Assembly: GCF_009769385.1 (NCBI RefSeq)
Contig: NZ_VKAB01000012.1
Location: 124,001 to 188,000 of the forward strand
Length of the DNA: 64,000 nucleotides
From: Saccharothrix deserti
GTDB taxonomy: Bacteria > Actinomycetota > Actinomycetes > Mycobacteriales > Pseudonocardiaceae
Reading direction: 5' to 3'
The notes beneath the pieces are model-generated. The model saw only the letters and a program-made list of their open reading frames with translations, searched no databases and had not been told where the DNA came from. This document shows, one piece after another, positions 36,473-44,195 of this stretch; the first letter of the stretch is position 1; each line of letters opens with the position of its first letter. Made by a program: the position numbers and the translations under genes.

Positions 36473-37960
36473 TCAGGCTGGGACTCGGGTGCGGCGGGCT
36501 CGGGTCAGGGTGTAGTCCTCAGCGCGCACGGTCTTGGTGCGCATCCAGTAACACCACGTGAAGCCGGGCCACACGGTCCGGTTGACGCCCTGCGCGTCGA
36601 GGTACCAGCTCTTGCACCCGCCCTCGGTCCACACGCCCTTGGTCAGCTTGCGCTGCAACCGGCGGTTGAAGCGCGCCTGGACGTCGGGGCGCACGTCGAG
36701 CTCGTCGGCCTGGTGCCGGTCGAGCAGTTCCAGGCACTGGCGGACGTACCGGATCTGCGACTCGATCATGAACACCACCGAGTTGTGCCCCAGGCCGGTG
36801 TTCGGGCCGAGCAGGAAGAACAGGTTCGGGAAGCCCGAGACGGTGATGCCGTAGTAGGTCTCGATGCCCTTCTCGCGCCACTGCTTCGCCAGGTCGACCC
36901 CGCCCTTGCCGGTGACGTCCAGGTAGTCGAACGAGTCGACCACGTGGAACCCGGTGCCGTAGATGATCACGTCGACCTCGTGCTCGACGCCCGCCCGGTC
37001 CACGACGCTATTCGCCCGCACCTCGGCGATGCCGTCCGTCACCAGGTCCACGTTCGGCTTGTTCAACGTCGGGTAGTAGTCGTTGCTGATCAGCACCCGC
37101 TTGCAGCCCATGGTGTAGTCGGGCGTCAGCTTGGCCCGCAACGCCTCGTCCTCGACCTGGGCGCGCATGTGCCGCTTGGCGATGGTCTGCGCGAACTCCA
37201 TGATCTTCGGGTTCACCGCGAACCCCAGCGCGCTCGACTCCCGCACCCAGTACACGAAGTTCCGGTACAGCCGCTGGGTGATGGGCAACGCCCGGAAGAG
37301 CCTCTGCTCCCACGTGGTGATGGCCCGGTCGATCTTGGGCATGATCCACGGCGGCGTGCGCTGGAACAACGTCAGCCGCGCGACGTCGTCGGCGATCCGC
37401 GGCACGAACTGGATCGCGCTCGCGCCGGTGCCGACCACGGCGACCTTCTTGCCCTTGAGGTCGTAATCGTGGTCCCACTCGGCGGAGTGGAACGTCTTGC
37501 CCTTGAACGCGCCGATGCCCGGCAAGGCCGGGATGTTCGGGATGTGCAGCGCGCCGACGCCCGCCACCACGGACTTCGCGGTGTACGTGTCACCGTTCTC
37601 GGTGGTGACGTGCCAGACCTTCTCGTCCTCGTCCCAACGGGCGCCGCTCACCTTGCTGTTGAACCGGATGTGCTCGCGCAGCCCGTACTTCTCGGCCACC
37701 CGCTTGAGGTAGTCCCAGATCTCCGGCTGCCGGGCGAACATGCGCGACCAGCGCGGGTTCAGCTCGAACGAGAACGAGTACATGTGCGACGGGACGTCAC
37801 AGGCGCAGCCGGGGTACGAGTTGTCCCGCCAGGTGCCACCGAGGTCGCCGGCCTTCTCCAGCACGACGAAGTCGCGTTCCCCGGTGCGCTTCAGCTCGAT
37901 CGCCATGCCGAGGCCGGAGAAGCCCGTGCCGACGACCAGGACTTCGACCTCTCGGTGCAT
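36473..37960 (-). CDS. flavin-containing (Baeyer-Villiger type) monooxygenase
   Basis: A 495-residue FAD/NADPH monooxygenase. The first dinucleotide fold GTGFSGLGMAIELKR is at the N-terminus, the second GTGASAIQFVPRI near residue 180. Between them FKGKTFHSAEWD fits the BVMO fingerprint F-x-G-x-x-x-H-x-x-x-W-[PD]. GGTWRDNSYPGCACDVPSH is the typical FAD-side loop. Substrates are ketones, steroids or fatty-acid derivatives; none can be assigned. It is divergent from a TetR regulator whose putative operators lie in the shared spacer. Confidence 0.93.
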   Translation of the reverse strand: MHREVEVLVVGTGFSGLGMAIELKRTGERDFVVLEKAGDLGGTWRDNSYPGCACDVPSHMYSFSFELNPRWSRMFARQPEIWDYLKRVAEKYGLREHIRFNSKVSGARWDEDEKVWHVTTENGDTYTAKSVVAGVGALHIPNIPALPGIGAFKGKTFHSAEWDHDYDLKGKKVAVVGTGASAIQFVPRIADDVARLTLFQRTPPWIMPKIDRAITTWEQRLFRALPITQRLYRNFVYWVRESSALGFAVNPKIMEFAQTIAKRHMRAQVEDEALRAKLTPDYTMGCKRVLISNDYYPTLNKPNVDLVTDGIAEVRANSVVDRAGVEHEVDVIIYGTGFHVVDSFDYLDVTGKGGVDLAKQWREKGIETYYGITVSGFPNLFFLLGPNTGLGHNSVVFMIESQIRYVRQCLELLDRHQADELDVRPDVQARFNRRLQRKLTKGVWTEGGCKSWYLDAQGVNRTVWPGFTWCYWMRTKTVRAEDYTLTRARRTRVPA

Positions 37961-37991
37961 ACCCGTCCTCCAACGTCCGACTACATACTCC

Positions 37992-38023
37992 CGAGTAGGT
38001 TACTCGAAGTAAGTTACCTTCGG
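37992..38023. promoter_or_regulatory. paired TetR operator candidates
   Basis: CGAGTAGGTTACTCG (37992-38006) has perfect 6-bp arms CGAGTA/TACTCG. A second, looser palindrome CGAAGTAAGTTACCTTCG (38006-38023) overlaps it at one base. Both contain GTARGTTAC. They lie between the divergent monooxygenase and TetR starts, upstream of the TetR -10 box TAGGCT (38034-38039). Confidence 0.6.
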
Positions 38024-38046
38024 TAGCCTCCGGTAGGCTCGACTTC

Positions 38047-38655
38047 GTGACCTCCACCGAGCCGCGCCGTCGGCGCATGCCGAAGGCCCAGCGCATGGCG
38101 CAGATGCTCGACATCGCCGAGGGGGTCTTCGCCGAACGCGGGTACCAGGCGGCGTCCATGGACGAGATCGCCGAACAGGTCGGGGTGTCCAAGCCGATGC
38201 TCTACGAGTACTTCGGCTCCAAGGAGGGCCTGCTCATCGCGTGCATCCACCGGGCGCGAACGGAACTGCTCGAACGCACGCACCGCGCCTTCACCGGCGT
38301 GGAAGGGCCGGAAGAGGCGATGCGGCACGGCCTGATGGCGTTCTTCGAGTTCATCGCCGAGCACAAGCAGTCGTGGGCGTTGCTGCGACAGGAGGCCGCG
38401 ATCACCGTGCCGTCGACCGTGACGGAGGTCGAGGGGATCCGGCGGCAGCAGACCGACCTGATCGCCGCCGTGATCGCGAGCTTCGAGTCCGGTGTGGACC
38501 CGGTCGAGGCCGAGGCGTTCGCGGAGATCATCGTGGGGTCGGCCGAACGGTTGGCGCTGTGGTGCGAGGGCAGGCCCGACGTGGGGCCCGAGCAGGCGAC
38601 CGGGTACATCATGGAGGTCGTGTGGCGTGGCATGGCGAGCCGGCTCACGCCTTGA
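38047..38655 (+). CDS. TetR family transcriptional regulator
   Basis: A 202-residue regulator. The N-terminal HTH reads AEGVFAERGYQAASMDEIAEQVGVSKPMLYEYFGSKEGLL (residues ~24-62 in outline), followed by an all-helical ligand domain. GTG 38047 is 7 nt after a TAGGCT -10 box, so it is leaderless. Divergent from the BVMO-type gene, it is likely a repressor that responds to its substrate. The ligand is not predictable. Confidence 0.92.
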   Translation: MTSTEPRRRRMPKAQRMAQMLDIAEGVFAERGYQAASMDEIAEQVGVSKPMLYEYFGSKEGLLIACIHRARTELLERTHRAFTGVEGPEEAMRHGLMAFFEFIAEHKQSWALLRQEAAITVPSTVTEVEGIRRQQTDLIAAVIASFESGVDPVEAEAFAEIIVGSAERLALWCEGRPDVGPEQATGYIMEVVWRGMASRLTP

Positions 38656-38687
38656 GCGTCATGGCGCGGTGGGGACCGGCGGCACGG

Positions 38688-39314
38688 TCAGGCGCGGCGT
38701 CGGCGGGCGAACAGCAGCAGCACCGCGCCGGCGAGCAGCACGCCCAGGCCGCCGATGCCGGTCCACAGCGGAGTGGCGCCCGTGTTGGCCAGCGCGTTGT
38801 TCGCGGACGAGACGCGCCGCGCGGGTAGTGCACCGCCGGGCACGGTGGTCTTGGTGAACGCGGCGGTGGTCGTGGTGGTCGTGGTGGCCGAGGTGCCGGA
38901 GACGCGCGTGGTGGTGGACGTCGCGGACGTGCCGGAGACGCCGGTCGTCGTGGTGGTCGTTGCGGTGGTCGACGTGGTGCCGCCGGTCGACGGCGTCGTG
39001 GTCGTCGTGTAGGTCGGCTTCGTCGTCGTGATGTGCGGCGGCTTCGTCGTGGTGTGAGGCTTCGTCGTCGTGGTGTGAGGCTTCGTCGTGGTCGTGTACG
39101 TCGGCTTGGTCGTGGTGGTCCTCGGTGGCGTCGTGGTGTGACACGGAGGTTCACCACGGTATTTGCACACGTCACCCCGGCCTTGGTTGCCCCACACCCC
39201 CGGGATGTCCGACGCCGGGAACGGCACCGGCCACGGCGGATCGGCCAACGCCACGCCGGGCACCACCAACAACCCGAACGCCAGGCACACGGCAGCGGTC
39301 GTTCGACGATTCAT
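38688..39314 (-). CDS. Thr-rich LAXTG cell-wall-anchored surface protein
   Basis: A 208-residue secreted protein. Signal peptide 1-24 (FGLLVVPGVALADPP), a short N-terminal domain with two cysteines (CKYRGEPPC), then ~110 residues of Thr/Lys/Pro-rich repeats (TTTTKPTYTTTTKP type) probably glycosylated, then the sorting signal LANTG, a hydrophobic helix and RRRR tail. LAXTG is the motif of class E sortases in actinobacteria. No sortase gene is visible in the window. The repeats are encoded by near-identical ACCACGACC words. Confidence 0.87.
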   Translation of the reverse strand: MNRRTTAAVCLAFGLLVVPGVALADPPWPVPFPASDIPGVWGNQGRGDVCKYRGEPPCHTTTPPRTTTTKPTYTTTTKPHTTTTKPHTTTKPPHITTTKPTYTTTTTPSTGGTTSTTATTTTTTGVSGTSATSTTTRVSGTSATTTTTTTAAFTKTTVPGGALPARRVSSANNALANTGATPLWTGIGGLGVLLAGAVLLLFARRRRA

Positions 39315-39660
39315 CAGGACCTCCCAGGGGTCAAAGGTGTTGATCCGAATGGCCCATCGAACACCCGCAGCTCCGCGTTACCGAACATGTACGGTGCGTG
39401 CACAACCACCGGGTACGCCATCCGAGCGACATGACCGACCTGCGGAAACGCGACGGCGTGCCTGGACAGCCCGCCAGGTGCCCCCGCGTTTTTCACCCCG
39501 ACGGGCTACGAGGATTCCGTCCGCCAGGTGTCGCGGATCGCCGCCGAACACGAGCCGGTTTCGCACTACCCGGCGGCCGGTCACTCGTTAGAAGGAAGAA
39601 AGACGTATCCGGGCCGAATCGCCGGTCAGATGGGTAGTACGACGGACGAAAGGCCGAGGT
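39315..39660. other. spacer without supported gene
   Basis: About 345 bp between divergent genes. Several short frames exist but none has coherent codon usage or a recognised family. The right end holds an A/G-rich ribosome-binding region (GAAAGGCCGAGG) before the ATG at 39661, and the left end the promoter region of the surface-protein gene. Confidence 0.6.
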
Positions 39661-39966
39661 ATGTCCACACTCCCCATCACCGCGAACTACCGGCGCGACG
39701 GCGACGATTGGGCGGTTTCCGTGCTCGCTGACGGCAGGCGACTCGACGCGACGGCACCGGGCCTGATCGCGGCCAGACTCGCGGCCGACCAACTGGTGGA
39801 CGAGATCGCGGTCGGGCGCACCGACCGTGCTGTCGTGCACCTGCTGAACGGCGACGCGTTCGCGTTCTCGGTGGCCTACCTGCACACCCGCGCGGGCCTC
39901 GTGCCACCACCCGCAACGGGTGAAACCGAAGCGAGCGCCACTCATGAGCAGGTGATCGAGGCCTGA
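39661..39966 (+). CDS. small unknown protein
   Basis: A 101-residue soluble protein. The first half forms a beta-strand pair and a helix (ITANYRRDGDDWAVSVLADGRRL..APGLIAARLAADQLVDEIA), a layout reminiscent of HicB-like partial RNase H folds; that resemblance is weak. The C-terminus is P/E/T-rich. ATG 39661 has GAGG at 3-7 nt. No toxin partner is adjacent. Confidence 0.65.
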   Translation: MSTLPITANYRRDGDDWAVSVLADGRRLDATAPGLIAARLAADQLVDEIAVGRTDRAVVHLLNGDAFAFSVAYLHTRAGLVPPPATGETEASATHEQVIEA

Positions 39967-40020
39967 TTCCGGGCGCCCCGGCCTAGGATGTCCGGCCAAA
40001 GGCGACAGGAGAGCACAAAG

Positions 40021-40635
40021 ATGGCCACACCGGTGTACAGCGGGTCGACACGGACCCCGCAGCGAGGCAGACCGAGGGACGCCAGCCGGGACGACGCGTT
40101 GCGCCAAGCCGCGCTGGAGGTGATGGCCGAGGTCGGCTACCGGGCGTTGACGATGGACGCCGTCGCGGCACGCGCCCGTGCGGGCAAGGCGACGATCTAC
40201 CGGCGGTGGGAGTCCAAGCTCGACCTGGTGATCGACACGTGCACCCAGCTGGCGCAGCAGAACCTGGCCGAGCCGGACACCGGCTCGCTCGGCGGCGACC
40301 TGCGCGAGTTCCTCAGCGCGTTCGCCGCGTTCCTGTCCGGCCCGATCGGCAAGGCGGCGCAGGCGCTGGTCGGCGAGCTGCCGCACGAGCCGGAACTGGC
40401 CACGGCGTTCCGCGAGACGTTCCTCATCGCCCAGCGCGACGTGCTGCGCCGCATCCTGGAGCGCGCCGAGGAACGCGGCGAACTGCGCCAGGACGCGCCG
40501 CGCGGCATGGCGGTCGAACTCGCGGGCGCGGCGCTGATCTACCGGTTGATGCTCACCGGGGATCCGCTGGACCTCGCCTTCGTGGACCGCGTGGTGGATC
40601 AGGTGCTGCTGCCCCTCGTCGCCAAGGGGCAGTAG
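40021..40635 (+). CDS. TetR family transcriptional regulator
   Basis: A 204-residue regulator. The HTH is RQAALEVMAEVGYRALTMDAVAARARAGKATIYRRWESKLDLV (in outline, ~28-72), followed by a TetR_C-type domain with FLSAFAAFLSGPIGKAAQALVGE. ATG 40021 has GACAGGAGAG upstream and a TAGGAT -10-like box about 30 nt before. No divergent partner is present, so targets are unknown. Its stop is 1 nt from the convergent DUF3618 gene. Confidence 0.92.
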   Translation: MATPVYSGSTRTPQRGRPRDASRDDALRQAALEVMAEVGYRALTMDAVAARARAGKATIYRRWESKLDLVIDTCTQLAQQNLAEPDTGSLGGDLREFLSAFAAFLSGPIGKAAQALVGELPHEPELATAFRETFLIAQRDVLRRILERAEERGELRQDAPRGMAVELAGAALIYRLMLTGDPLDLAFVDRVVDQVLLPLVAKGQ

Positions 40636-40636
40636 G

Positions 40637-40858
40637 TCACCGGAAGAGCTTGCGCAGCAAGGCGAACCCGACGAGCACGGCCACCGCGATCAGCGAGTAC
40701 CGGATCTTGGGTTCGTCGAGCTTCGCGCGCACGCTCTCCTTGCCGGACTCGACGAAACGCTGGGGATTCGCCCTGGTCCCCAGCTCGTCCAGGGTCACGG
40801 CCAGCGCGTCGCGAGCCTGCTCGATCTCGCGCTGGATGGTGTCGGGATCGCGGGCCAC
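40637..40858 (-). CDS. DUF3618 domain-containing protein
   Basis: A 73-residue protein of the DUF3618 family. The N-terminal amphipathic signature DPDTIQREIEQARDALAVTLDELG is followed by one C-terminal transmembrane helix (YSLIAVAVLVGFALLRKLF). GTG 40858 follows AGGAGGAG. Members are small membrane-associated proteins, often near cell-wall or stress genes, of unknown role. Confidence 0.88.
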   Translation of the reverse strand: MARDPDTIQREIEQARDALAVTLDELGTRANPQRFVESGKESVRAKLDEPKIRYSLIAVAVLVGFALLRKLFR

Positions 40859-40973
40859 ATCTCCTCCTAGCTGCGGTCTGGGCACAACCGTAGATCAGAC
40901 GCCGGTACGACGTTGACCGGACCGGCCGGTCAATGGTTCTATAACGCTGTTTCCATTCAAGGGGAGGAGCGTC

Positions 40974-41417
40974 ATGGCCGCCATCCGGTTGTCCCTCGCG
41001 TCCCGTCGACTGGCGGGCATCCTGTTGCTGAGCCTGGTCGGCGTCGAGTTCGGCGGTCGGTTCATGACCACCGTGGTGCAGGGCGAGGTGGAGCTGACCG
41101 AGTTCCAGCAGTCGTTCTTCCGCGCCGGGCACGCCCACGCCGGTGTGCTGCTGGTCCTGGGCCTCGTGTGCCTGCTCTACGCCGACGTGGCGAACCTGCG
41201 CGGCCCGCTCGGGTGGGTCACCCGGCTGGGTGTGCCGGTCGCCGCGATCTTCATGCCGGCCGGCTTCTTCCTGTCCGCGCTCGGTGAGGGCGCGACCAGG
41301 GCCAACGGCCTGATCGTGCTGCTCTACGCCGGTGCGCTGAGCCTGGCGGCGGGCGTGGCGTCCCTCGGCATCGGCCTGTTGAGGCCTGCCGATAAGCTGG
41401 CGGCGACGGGCTCGTAG
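40974..41417 (+). CDS. four-helix integral membrane protein
   Basis: A 147-residue protein with four hydrophobic helices (residues ~13-30, 52-70, 82-100, 111-135). It has FFRAGHAHAGVLLVLGLV, a pattern seen in small heme-binding or unknown actinobacterial membrane proteins. ATG follows GGGGAGGAGCGTC. The final codons ACG GGC TCG TAG run 10 nt into the tRNA gene, so its stop codon is also tRNA sequence. Confidence 0.8.
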   Translation: MAAIRLSLASRRLAGILLLSLVGVEFGGRFMTTVVQGEVELTEFQQSFFRAGHAHAGVLLVLGLVCLLYADVANLRGPLGWVTRLGVPVAAIFMPAGFFLSALGEGATRANGLIVLLYAGALSLAAGVASLGIGLLRPADKLAATGS

Positions 41418-41481
41418 CCCAATTGGCAGAGGCACACGGTTTAGGTCCGTGCCAGTGAGAGTTCGAGTCTCTCCGAGCCCA
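41408..41481 (+). tRNA. tRNA-Leu (anticodon UAG), short variable loop
   Basis: Full cloverleaf: acceptor GGGCTCG/CGAGCCC, 3-bp D stem GCC/GGC, anticodon stem CACGG/CCGTG with loop TTTAGGT (anticodon TAG), variable loop CCAGT, T stem GAGAG/CTCTC with TTCGAGT, discriminator A81. The 3' CCA is not encoded. UAG reads the leucine codon CUA, but the 5-nt variable loop is class I, whereas leucine tRNAs normally have a long class II arm. The 5' end overlaps the preceding coding sequence by 10 nt. Confidence 0.9.
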
Positions 41482-41520
41482 CGTCGCCGGTGGCCCTCGG
41501 CGTTCGTCGCCGAGGGCCGC

Positions 41521-42471
41521 TCATGCCGTGTAGCGCAGGACTTCCAGCATCGACTGCGGGTCCACCGAGGACGGGTCCGGTTCGACGCAGGCGGCCAGCT
41601 CGGCGCGGATCGCGTCGACGTCCAGGCCCGTGCCGATCAGCACCAGCTCGGTGCGCCGGGGTCCCTGCCACGCCGAGCGTTCGAACCGCAGGAACGCGCC
41701 GACGGTGTGCAGGCCGAACCGCTGCCGGTGACCGGGCACGTCGAACCGCACGAAGCCCTTGATCCGGTACAGGCCCTTCGGTCGGGTGTCGAGGAACGCC
41801 ATGAGCCGCACCGGGTTCATGGCTTCCCCGGTGAACTCGACGCTGTCGTAGTGCACGTGGTCGTGCTCTTCTTCCAGCAGGTCTTCGAAGGACAGCTGGC
41901 CGATCTGTTCACGCGGCCGTGGGTCGAACAGCAGGGCGGGGTCGACGCGGCCGAACGTCGACAGGACCACGGGCACGCCCGGCTTGAGCCGGTCGATCTC
42001 CGCGGCCAACGCCGTCGGGTCGTCGACGCGGTCGACCTTGTTCAGCACCACCAGGTCCGCCACGCGCAGGTGCTTGGCCAGGTCGTCCGGGAACTCCGCC
42101 GCGTCGACCAGCAGGACCAGGCCGCCGTAGGTCAGGCGCGGGTTCTCACTGGCGAGCACCATGCGTGCCATGGCCTGGGGTTCGGCGAGGCCGCTGGCCT
42201 CGATCACGATGACGTCGACCAGTGAGTCGAGCTTGGCCAGCATCTCGTCGAGTTCGGTGACGTCGACCGCGCAGCACAGGCACCCGTTGCTGAGGGAGAC
42301 CGTGGAGTCGACCTGTCCGGCCACGCTCATCGCGTCGATGCCGATGGCGCCGAAGTCGTTGACCACCACGCCGACCCGGGTGCCGCGGCTGCCGCTGAGG
42401 AGGTGGTTGAGCAGCGTGGTCTTGCCGGAGCCGAGGAACCCCGCGACCACGATCACCGGGATCCGTTTCAC
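41521..42471 (-). CDS. CobW/ZNG-type GTP-binding metallochaperone
   Basis: A 316-residue G3E-family GTPase. The P-loop AGFLGSGKTTLLN starts at residue 10, the metal-binding CLCC motif at 64-67, and NKVDR gives guanine specificity. A His/Glu stretch EEEHDHVHYDSVEF near residue 200 may bind metal. The CobW C-terminal domain ends the protein. Family members deliver zinc or cobalt to client enzymes. GTG 42471 is preceded 8 nt upstream by TAGGAT, again a leaderless pattern. The repeat array of locus B begins about 40 bp further upstream. Confidence 0.92.
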   Translation of the reverse strand: MKRIPVIVVAGFLGSGKTTLLNHLLSGSRGTRVGVVVNDFGAIGIDAMSVAGQVDSTVSLSNGCLCCAVDVTELDEMLAKLDSLVDVIVIEASGLAEPQAMARMVLASENPRLTYGGLVLLVDAAEFPDDLAKHLRVADLVVLNKVDRVDDPTALAAEIDRLKPGVPVVLSTFGRVDPALLFDPRPREQIGQLSFEDLLEEEHDHVHYDSVEFTGEAMNPVRLMAFLDTRPKGLYRIKGFVRFDVPGHRQRFGLHTVGAFLRFERSAWQGPRRTELVLIGTGLDVDAIRAELAACVEPDPSSVDPQSMLEVLRYTA

Positions 42472-42507
42472 GTCGACCGATCCTAGTGGTTTCCGCAGGT
42501 CGCTTGT

Positions 42508-42645
42508 TCTGAGTGTTGAATTCGGGGTTCCTGAACGTAGGACACACCCAACTTGAACGTAGGACACACGCGCTCTGAATGTAGGACACACGCGGTCTGA
42601 ACGTAGGACTCTCGCGGTCTGGGGGTTCGACTCTCGGGTGGGTCA
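42508..42645. repeat. tandem 21-22 nt repeat array, locus B of dispersed family
   Basis: Five contiguous modules follow a TTGAGTGTT-like lead-in (GAGTGTTGAATTCGGG): the consensus is CTCTGAACGTAGGACACACGCG, with the last module drifting to GTCTGGGGGTTCGACTCTCGGG. Unlike locus A there is no large palindrome. It lies in the spacer between the CobW gene and the SRPBCC remnant. Confidence 0.85.
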
Positions 42646-42671
42646 GGGGTGCGTGAGGGTGATGTGAGTGG

Positions 42672-42846
42672 GTCGGCGAGGTCCGGGTATTCCACAACCG
42701 AGGCCGCACAGCGCTCACGAGGGAGGAAGTCGTCGAACTGACGCCGAACCGGCGGGTGGGCCACGTCCTGCTGTCGGGTCTCGCCATTCGCGACTACCAG
42801 GCGTTCATCGACCTCGCGCCGGACGGCGACGCGCCCGGTAATGCCC
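42672..42846 (+). pseudogene. SRPBCC (polyketide cyclase/START-like) gene remnant
   Basis: The plus-strand frame reads VGEVRVFHNRGRTALTREEV then VELTPNRRVGHVLLSGLAIR and DYQAFIDLAP. This matches the central part of actinobacterial SRPBCC proteins, whose pattern is G-x-x-R-x-F..REEVVE..R..Y.LLSGLP.RDY...VDL.P. The N-terminal third and the C-terminal half are missing and no start codon fits. It is cut at its 5' side close to the repeat array. It is a decayed fragment, not a functional gene. Confidence 0.65.
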
Positions 42847-42933
42847 GGCAAGAGGCAGCACTGAGGTTTTCCACACCCCGGTGTGCGGTCGGCTTCATGG
42901 TGGTCGCCTCGGCGCGTTCGTAACGTGGAGATC

Positions 42934-43572
42934 ATGGATGTCGTCTCGTGGGTCACCGACCTGATGGAAACGCTCGGCGCACCCGGCGCCGGGATCGCGA
43001 TCGCGCTGGAGAACCTGTTCCCGCCCCTGCCCAGCGAGCTGTTCCTGCCGCTGGCCGGTTTCACCGCCAGCCAGGGCGGGATGAGCCTGATCGCCGCGAT
43101 CCTGTGGACCACCACCGGGTCGGTCGCCGGCGCGATCACGCTGTACTACGTCGGCGCGGTGCTGGGCCGTGACCGGATCAGGGCGATCGCGCGGCGGATG
43201 CCGTTGGTGAAGGTGTCCGATGTGGACCGCAGCGAGGAGTGGTTCGCCCGGCACGGCAAGGCGACGGTCTTCTTCGGCCGGATGGTGCCGATCTTCCGCA
43301 GCCTCATCTCCATCCCGGCGGGCGTGGAGCGCATGCCGTTGCCGGGGTTCGTGCTGCTGACGGCGGCGGGCAGCCTGATCTGGAACACCGCGCTGATCCT
43401 CGCCGGGTACGTCCTGGGCGCGAACTACCACCTGGTCGAGCAGTACATGGGGATCGTGTCGAAGGTCGTGCTGGGCTTGGTGGTGCTGGCCGTGGGGTGG
43501 TTCGTGGTGTCACGGCTCACCGGGAAGAAGGACGAGGACGAGGAGGCGGAACAGGCTCAAGCGCGCAGGTAG
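42934..43572 (+). CDS. DedA family membrane protein
   Basis: A 212-residue VTT/DedA-domain protein. It has ALENLFPPLPSELFLPLAGF near the N-terminus, the re-entrant motif GRMVPIFRSLISIPAGVERM in the centre, and four to five hydrophobic segments. The C-terminus is highly charged (KKDEDEEAEQ). DedA proteins recycle or flip undecaprenyl-phosphate or phospholipids and help envelope homeostasis. Its stop overlaps the end of the convergent response-regulator gene by 16 nt. Confidence 0.92.
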   Translation: MDVVSWVTDLMETLGAPGAGIAIALENLFPPLPSELFLPLAGFTASQGGMSLIAAILWTTTGSVAGAITLYYVGAVLGRDRIRAIARRMPLVKVSDVDRSEEWFARHGKATVFFGRMVPIFRSLISIPAGVERMPLPGFVLLTAAGSLIWNTALILAGYVLGANYHLVEQYMGIVSKVVLGLVVLAVGWFVVSRLTGKKDEDEEAEQAQARR

Positions 43573-44195
43573 CGCAGGATCGCCAGCACCCGCCGGCTGT
43601 ACCCGTCCACATCGGACAGACCGAGCTTGTCGAAGATCGAGTTGATGTGCTTCTCCACCGCGCTGCGCGACACGTGCAGCCGGGACGCGATCGCGTTGTT
43701 CGTGTGCCCCTCGGCCATGTGCGCCAGCACCTGCCGTTCCCGCTCGGTGAGCACGTCCAACGGGTGGCTGGTGCGGGCCAGCAGCCGCCGCACCACCTCC
43801 GGGTCGAACGCGACGTCACCGTCGCCGACGCGGCGCAGCGCGTCCAGGAACTCCTCCACCTGGACCACCCGGTCCTTCAGCAGGTAGCCGACGCCGTCGG
43901 CGTGCTCGGTGAGCAGGTCGACGGCGTAGCGCTGCTCGACGTACTGCGACAGCACCAGCACGCCGACCTCCGGGAACCGCCGGCGGATCTCCAACGCGGC
44001 CTTCATGCCCTCGTCGGAGTTCGTCGGCGGCATCCGCACGTCGGTCACCACGACGTCCGGCCGGTGCGCCGCCACCGCGCTGATCAGGGCTTCCGCGTCG
44101 CCGACGGCCGCCAGCACGTCGTGGCCCTCCTCGACCAGCAGCCGCACCAGGCCCTCGCGCAGCAACGTCGAGTCCTCGGCCAGGATCACCCGCAC
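43557..44195 (-). CDS. NarL/LuxR family response regulator
   Basis: A 212-residue response regulator. The receiver domain has the acidic pocket AED and phospho-acceptor Asp52 (VVVTDVRMP); the output LuxR-type HTH is LTERERQVLAHMAEGHTNNAIASRLHVSRSAVEKHINSIF in outline. It starts 10 nt inside the preceding kinase gene, so both are one transcription and translation unit. The GGAGG 4 nt before GTG 44195 is close; GTG 44189 is possible. Confidence 0.93.
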   Translation of the reverse strand: MRVILAEDSTLLREGLVRLLVEEGHDVLAAVGDAEALISAVAAHRPDVVVTDVRMPPTNSDEGMKAALEIRRRFPEVGVLVLSQYVEQRYAVDLLTEHADGVGYLLKDRVVQVEEFLDALRRVGDGDVAFDPEVVRRLLARTSHPLDVLTERERQVLAHMAEGHTNNAIASRLHVSRSAVEKHINSIFDKLGLSDVDGYSRRVLAILRYLRA

